Source: Actinomycetes bacterium (lineage in GTDB: Bacteria; Actinomycetota; Acidimicrobiia; Acidimicrobiales; Acidimicrobiaceae). Taken from it: a stretch of 9,083 nucleotides of DNA. Location: NCBI GenBank assembly GCA_021844725.1, contig JAKBSX010000065.1, forward strand, positions 1 through 9,083. The letters run 5' to 3'. Below the pieces are notes generated by a model. The model did not search any database. It was not told the DNA's origin and saw nothing but the letters and a program-made list of their open reading frames with translations. The number at the start of each line of letters is the position of its first letter. The first letter of the stretch is position 1. Positions 6,840-9,083 of the stretch are shown piece after piece. The position numbers and the translations under genes are program-made.

Positions 6840-7619
6840 GTGAAAACAGAAGAACTTGACGGGAGAACGGAATCGATCATAAAAGGAGTTGCCCGTTTCT
6901 GTTCTGACAACGGTCTTGGGGGTAATCCCTCCCTCCTATCTAGCCCGGAGATAATAGAGTCATATCTGAAAAGTTCAACTCTCGCCCCTTCCACTAAAGG
7001 CACCTACCGCTGGGTGCTCAGTGCCACCTTTGGCATCGATTTGAAAAAAGGCCTTTCATTTCCTGGTTCGTTAGCCCCAAAACCGTACTCTAGAGATGAA
7101 AGAGCGGAACTGGTCTCTATTGCCAACTCTCAGAACAAAGCCTGGCAGAGATATAGCGCACTTTCAATGATCGCACTTTCAATAGGTGCAGGCACCAGAG
7201 CTAGCGAGCTGCGCAGCATAAGGGGGAAAGACCTCTCTGGTGACGGCGGAAATATAACTATTTCAAACAGGGTGGTTCAGATAAAATCACCATGGGACCG
7301 CATTCTCAGCTCACTAAAGCCAGTTGATGATGAGGAGTTCCTGTTTCATCCAAATGCCCAAAACCGCAATTCCAAGAATTTTATCAACAACTTCGCCGAT
7401 AATCTTATGCGGGACCCCGGCTCGCAGAGATTCCAAGTTGCAAGGGCAAGAGCCAGCTTCATCTGCGACAGATGGAATGAAAATATATCCCTTAGAGATC
7501 TGCTTTATATAACCGGAATAGATGAAGTCGAATCACTCATCCGCTATGTGCATCTAATAGATGGAGCACCTAAGACTAAAGCCGGGCTTAGGCGCTTAGC
7601 TGCAAATGGAACTCCCTAG
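6840..7619 (+). CDS. Tyrosine-recombinase-like (integrase-fold) protein with degraded active site
   Basis: The 259-residue product looks like a phage-integrase/Xer fold protein. Residues 5-65 resemble a SAM-like core-binding domain (ending APSTKGTYRWVL). The catalytic-type domain starts at PYSRDERAELV (82-92). It contains GAGTRASELRSIRGKDL (116-132), equivalent to the GLRxSEL block, with Arg120 in the place of the first catalytic Arg. The C-terminal part VARARASFICDR (200-211) corresponds to HxLRHTFA: Arg204 is kept but the His is Ala201. LLYITGIDEVESLIRYVHLID (221-241) matches LLGHSSxxTTxxYxHV: the second His/Trp position appears to be Gly or Thr, while Tyr236 is kept. Strand-exchange chemistry is therefore doubtful and a DNA-binding or helper role is possible. 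GTG at 6840 is the start, with only a weak AGAGAG upstream. Its stop is 2 bp before the transposase ATG, implying coupling. Fold assignment is by motif reading, not by alignment. Confidence 0.75.
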   Translation: MKTEELDGRTESIIKGVARFCSDNGLGGNPSLLSSPEIIESYLKSSTLAPSTKGTYRWVLSATFGIDLKKGLSFPGSLAPKPYSRDERAELVSIANSQNKAWQRYSALSMIALSIGAGTRASELRSIRGKDLSGDGGNITISNRVVQIKSPWDRILSSLKPVDDEEFLFHPNAQNRNSKNFINNFADNLMRDPGSQRFQVARARASFICDRWNENISLRDLLYITGIDEVESLIRYVHLIDGAPKTKAGLRRLAANGTP

Positions 7620-7621
7620 AG

Positions 7622-9083
7622 ATGTCAAAAGACGGCCCCCTGGACCAGCTGAGTGTGCTAGATGCCGACAGAGTCCAATTAGCCATCTCACTTATAGAGG
7701 GGTCAGAAGAAGTACTGAAGCTGGAAGAATCACTCAAGCGACATACCGGCAGACCCCGTTCACTTTCGGTAAAGGCAATCCTTAGCGCTCTTCTGCTGTT
7801 GGCTCTGGATGATCGGCCACTTATTTTGAAATCAGTGACGGAACTTCTCTACTTCGGGCTCACACCAGGCCAGAAAGAGAGGCTGGGAGTTGTGGGCAGG
7901 CCAAAGGATTATGGGCAATTTCTTGCCTTCTATAGAAGAGTTCGCTATATGTTCCATCTCATCTGGAGCGAGGTGGATCCATCGCCGTTACCTAAAAATC
8001 TCTGTATTGAAAAGGAAATGCTCCTGGCCATGGCCAAGCCTCTGAGTGAATCAGCCAGCGCAGATAAGGCTGCATTGCTTCTTAGGTTATGCAATTCGCT
8101 ACTGGATCAAAGCGTAAAGCTGATGAGCGGGGACGAACTGAAGTCTTATGCCGGACAGATCGGTCTTGATGCAACTGTGGTTCCCCTCTTTAGTCGGGGA
8201 CCATCTAAGACAAAGGGTACTTGTGCCAGTGATCCGGATGGCGGATGGTACATACGTGAAGGCGATCACAGAGACAGCGAGGATCACAAAGGCAGGCGTA
8301 GAACCAAAATAGCCTGGGCACTTGAAGCCACAATTGCCACCATGGCCCAGATAAAAGCTGATGGTAGCCCTGGCGGTGCCAGTTCCGGACATCCCAATCT
8401 GGTACTTGGCTTTACCATGTCAAGACCTGGTGTTGATCCAGGGGGAAATGGGATAAAAGTCCTCAGATCAATATCAGATCGGGGATATAGACCGGGGTAT
8501 CTGGGAGCTGACCGTGCATATTCAACTGCAGTCCCTGAGAACTTCCATCTTCCCCTAAAAGCTCTCGGATATTCACTGGTGATGGACTACCGGATAGATC
8601 AGCTGGGGCGTCAGGCAAACAGCGGAGGTGCCCTGCTAATAGAGGGGAGCTGGTACTGTCCAAATATCCCAGAGCCGCTTATTGATGCCACGCTTGAGTT
8701 CAGAATGGGAAAGATAGAGGATGACATCTATGAAAAACACATTGCTGCAAGGGAGAAATATCTCCTAAGGCGTAAGCAGGGTCCAGACCAAGACGGCTAT
8801 GAACGTTACAGCTGTCCTGCAATCGGCGATTATCCAAAAGTTAGCTGTCCCATTAGGCCCGGTTCAATAAGAGAAGGAAGAATAAAGATAATCCTTACAA
8901 ATCCAGATGGAGAACTAACCCCGGCAATCTGTAATCAAAGCTCAATAACAATTGCACCAGATGTTGGGGCCCGTCACCGCCAGGAACTCAACTTTGCAAC
9001 CACTGAATGGCACAAACAATACGCCACATTGCGAAATACCATAGAAGGGCTAAATGGATATGTCAAAGATCCATGCCATGAGG
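7622..9083 (+). CDS. DDE-type transposase-like protein (IS4/IS1182-like), 3'-truncated by window
   Basis: The frame is open for 487 codons from ATG 7622 to the right edge with no stop. The N-terminal part has HTGRPRSLSVKAILSALLLLAL (41-62), typical of a transposase helical DNA-binding region. The three acidic residues of a DDE nuclease can be placed: D183 in GLDATVVPLFSRG, D297 in GADRAYST and E475 in RNTIEGLNGYVKD, the last spaced as in IS4/IS1182-type proteins with a large insertion between the second D and the E. That insertion holds four Cys, C346 (WYCP), C398 (YSCP), C409 (VSCP) and C437, a possible metal site like the Cys cluster of IS1182 proteins. A charged Gly/Asp-rich loop (SDPDGGWYIREGDHRD, 203-218) follows the first D. 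No Shine-Dalgarno precedes the ATG; translation probably relies on the preceding gene, whose TAG is 2 bp away. A TAG at 7589-7591 rules out a much earlier start. No frame damage is seen, so it may be active. Confidence 0.8.
   Translation, partial: MSKDGPLDQLSVLDADRVQLAISLIEGSEEVLKLEESLKRHTGRPRSLSVKAILSALLLLALDDRPLILKSVTELLYFGLTPGQKERLGVVGRPKDYGQFLAFYRRVRYMFHLIWSEVDPSPLPKNLCIEKEMLLAMAKPLSESASADKAALLLRLCNSLLDQSVKLMSGDELKSYAGQIGLDATVVPLFSRGPSKTKGTCASDPDGGWYIREGDHRDSEDHKGRRRTKIAWALEATIATMAQIKADGSPGGASSGHPNLVLGFTMSRPGVDPGGNGIKVLRSISDRGYRPGYLGADRAYSTAVPENFHLPLKALGYSLVMDYRIDQLGRQANSGGALLIEGSWYCPNIPEPLIDATLEFRMGKIEDDIYEKHIAAREKYLLRRKQGPDQDGYERYSCPAIGDYPKVSCPIRPGSIREGRIKIILTNPDGELTPAICNQSSITIAPDVGARHRQELNFATTEWHKQYATLRNTIEGLNGYVKDPCHE

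Larger units (their letters stand above)
6755..9083 (+). mobile_element. Putative two-gene insertion element (recombinase-like + DDE transposase-like), right end outside window
   Basis: A repeat-rich leader is followed by two same-strand genes 2 bp apart, one with a tyrosine-recombinase fold and one with DDE-transposase features, next to an older IS630 remnant. The arrangement suggests one transcript and one mobile unit. The left boundary is placed at the inverted repeat only as a guess; no target duplication or terminal repeat pair can be seen because the right end is missing. Confidence 0.5.

Noticed and set aside
8099..8392. Minus-strand open frame of 97 codons
   Set aside because: It lies wholly inside the plus-strand DDE transposase-like gene, has no recognisable domain, and its composition is that of an antisense shadow.
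8463..8663. Minus-strand open frame of 66 codons
   Set aside because: It is antisense to the region around the second acidic residue (DRAY) of the transposase-like gene and shows no family signature.
6840..9083. CRISPR, toxin-antitoxin or phage-defence system
   Set aside because: There is no spaced repeat array, and both genes read as DNA-mobility families rather than known defence domains.

Overview
The window looks like a chromosomal segment of a moderately low-GC actinobacterium (roughly 47-50% GC by eye). The pointers are a CwlO/RipA-style coiled-coil NlpC/P60 hydrolase, an actinobacterial-type nicotinate phosphoribosyltransferase and a divergent Lgt. An Acidimicrobiia-like lineage (Acidithrix/Ferrithrix type) would fit, but this is inferred from gene style and composition, not from a marker gene.

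Layout. Positions 3-950 hold the 3' part of a secreted peptidoglycan endopeptidase, cut by the window start. Positions 1051-1989 hold a zinc-free quinone oxidoreductase of the MDR superfamily. Convergent to it (2010-2774, minus) is a short-chain dehydrogenase whose frame is continuous except for one in-frame TAG; every other catalytic residue is present. A gene-free stretch (about 2787-3142) leads to lgt (3143-3952) and pncB (3965-5347). These two lie 12 bp apart on the same strand and are probably co-transcribed; lgt supports lipoprotein maturation and pncB supports NAD salvage. A perfect 2 x 15 bp tandem duplication covers the lgt leader and runs into its ribosome binding site. A serine beta-lactamase-fold hydrolase (5403-6281, minus) converges on pncB.

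From about 6380 to the right edge the DNA is accessory. It starts with a 3'-truncated IS630-type transposase that keeps only its helix-turn-helix domain (6441-6716, minus). Next is a repeat-rich region of about 110 bp carrying TTACRT-type direct and inverted repeats. After it come two plus-strand genes separated by 2 bp: a tyrosine-recombinase-like protein with a degraded active site (6840-7619), and a long frame open from 7622 to the window end (487 codons, no stop) encoding a DDE-type transposase-like protein. The tight pairing of a recombinase-fold protein with a DDE protein is the most interesting feature of the window and may be a little-described type of insertion element. Its right end lies outside the window.
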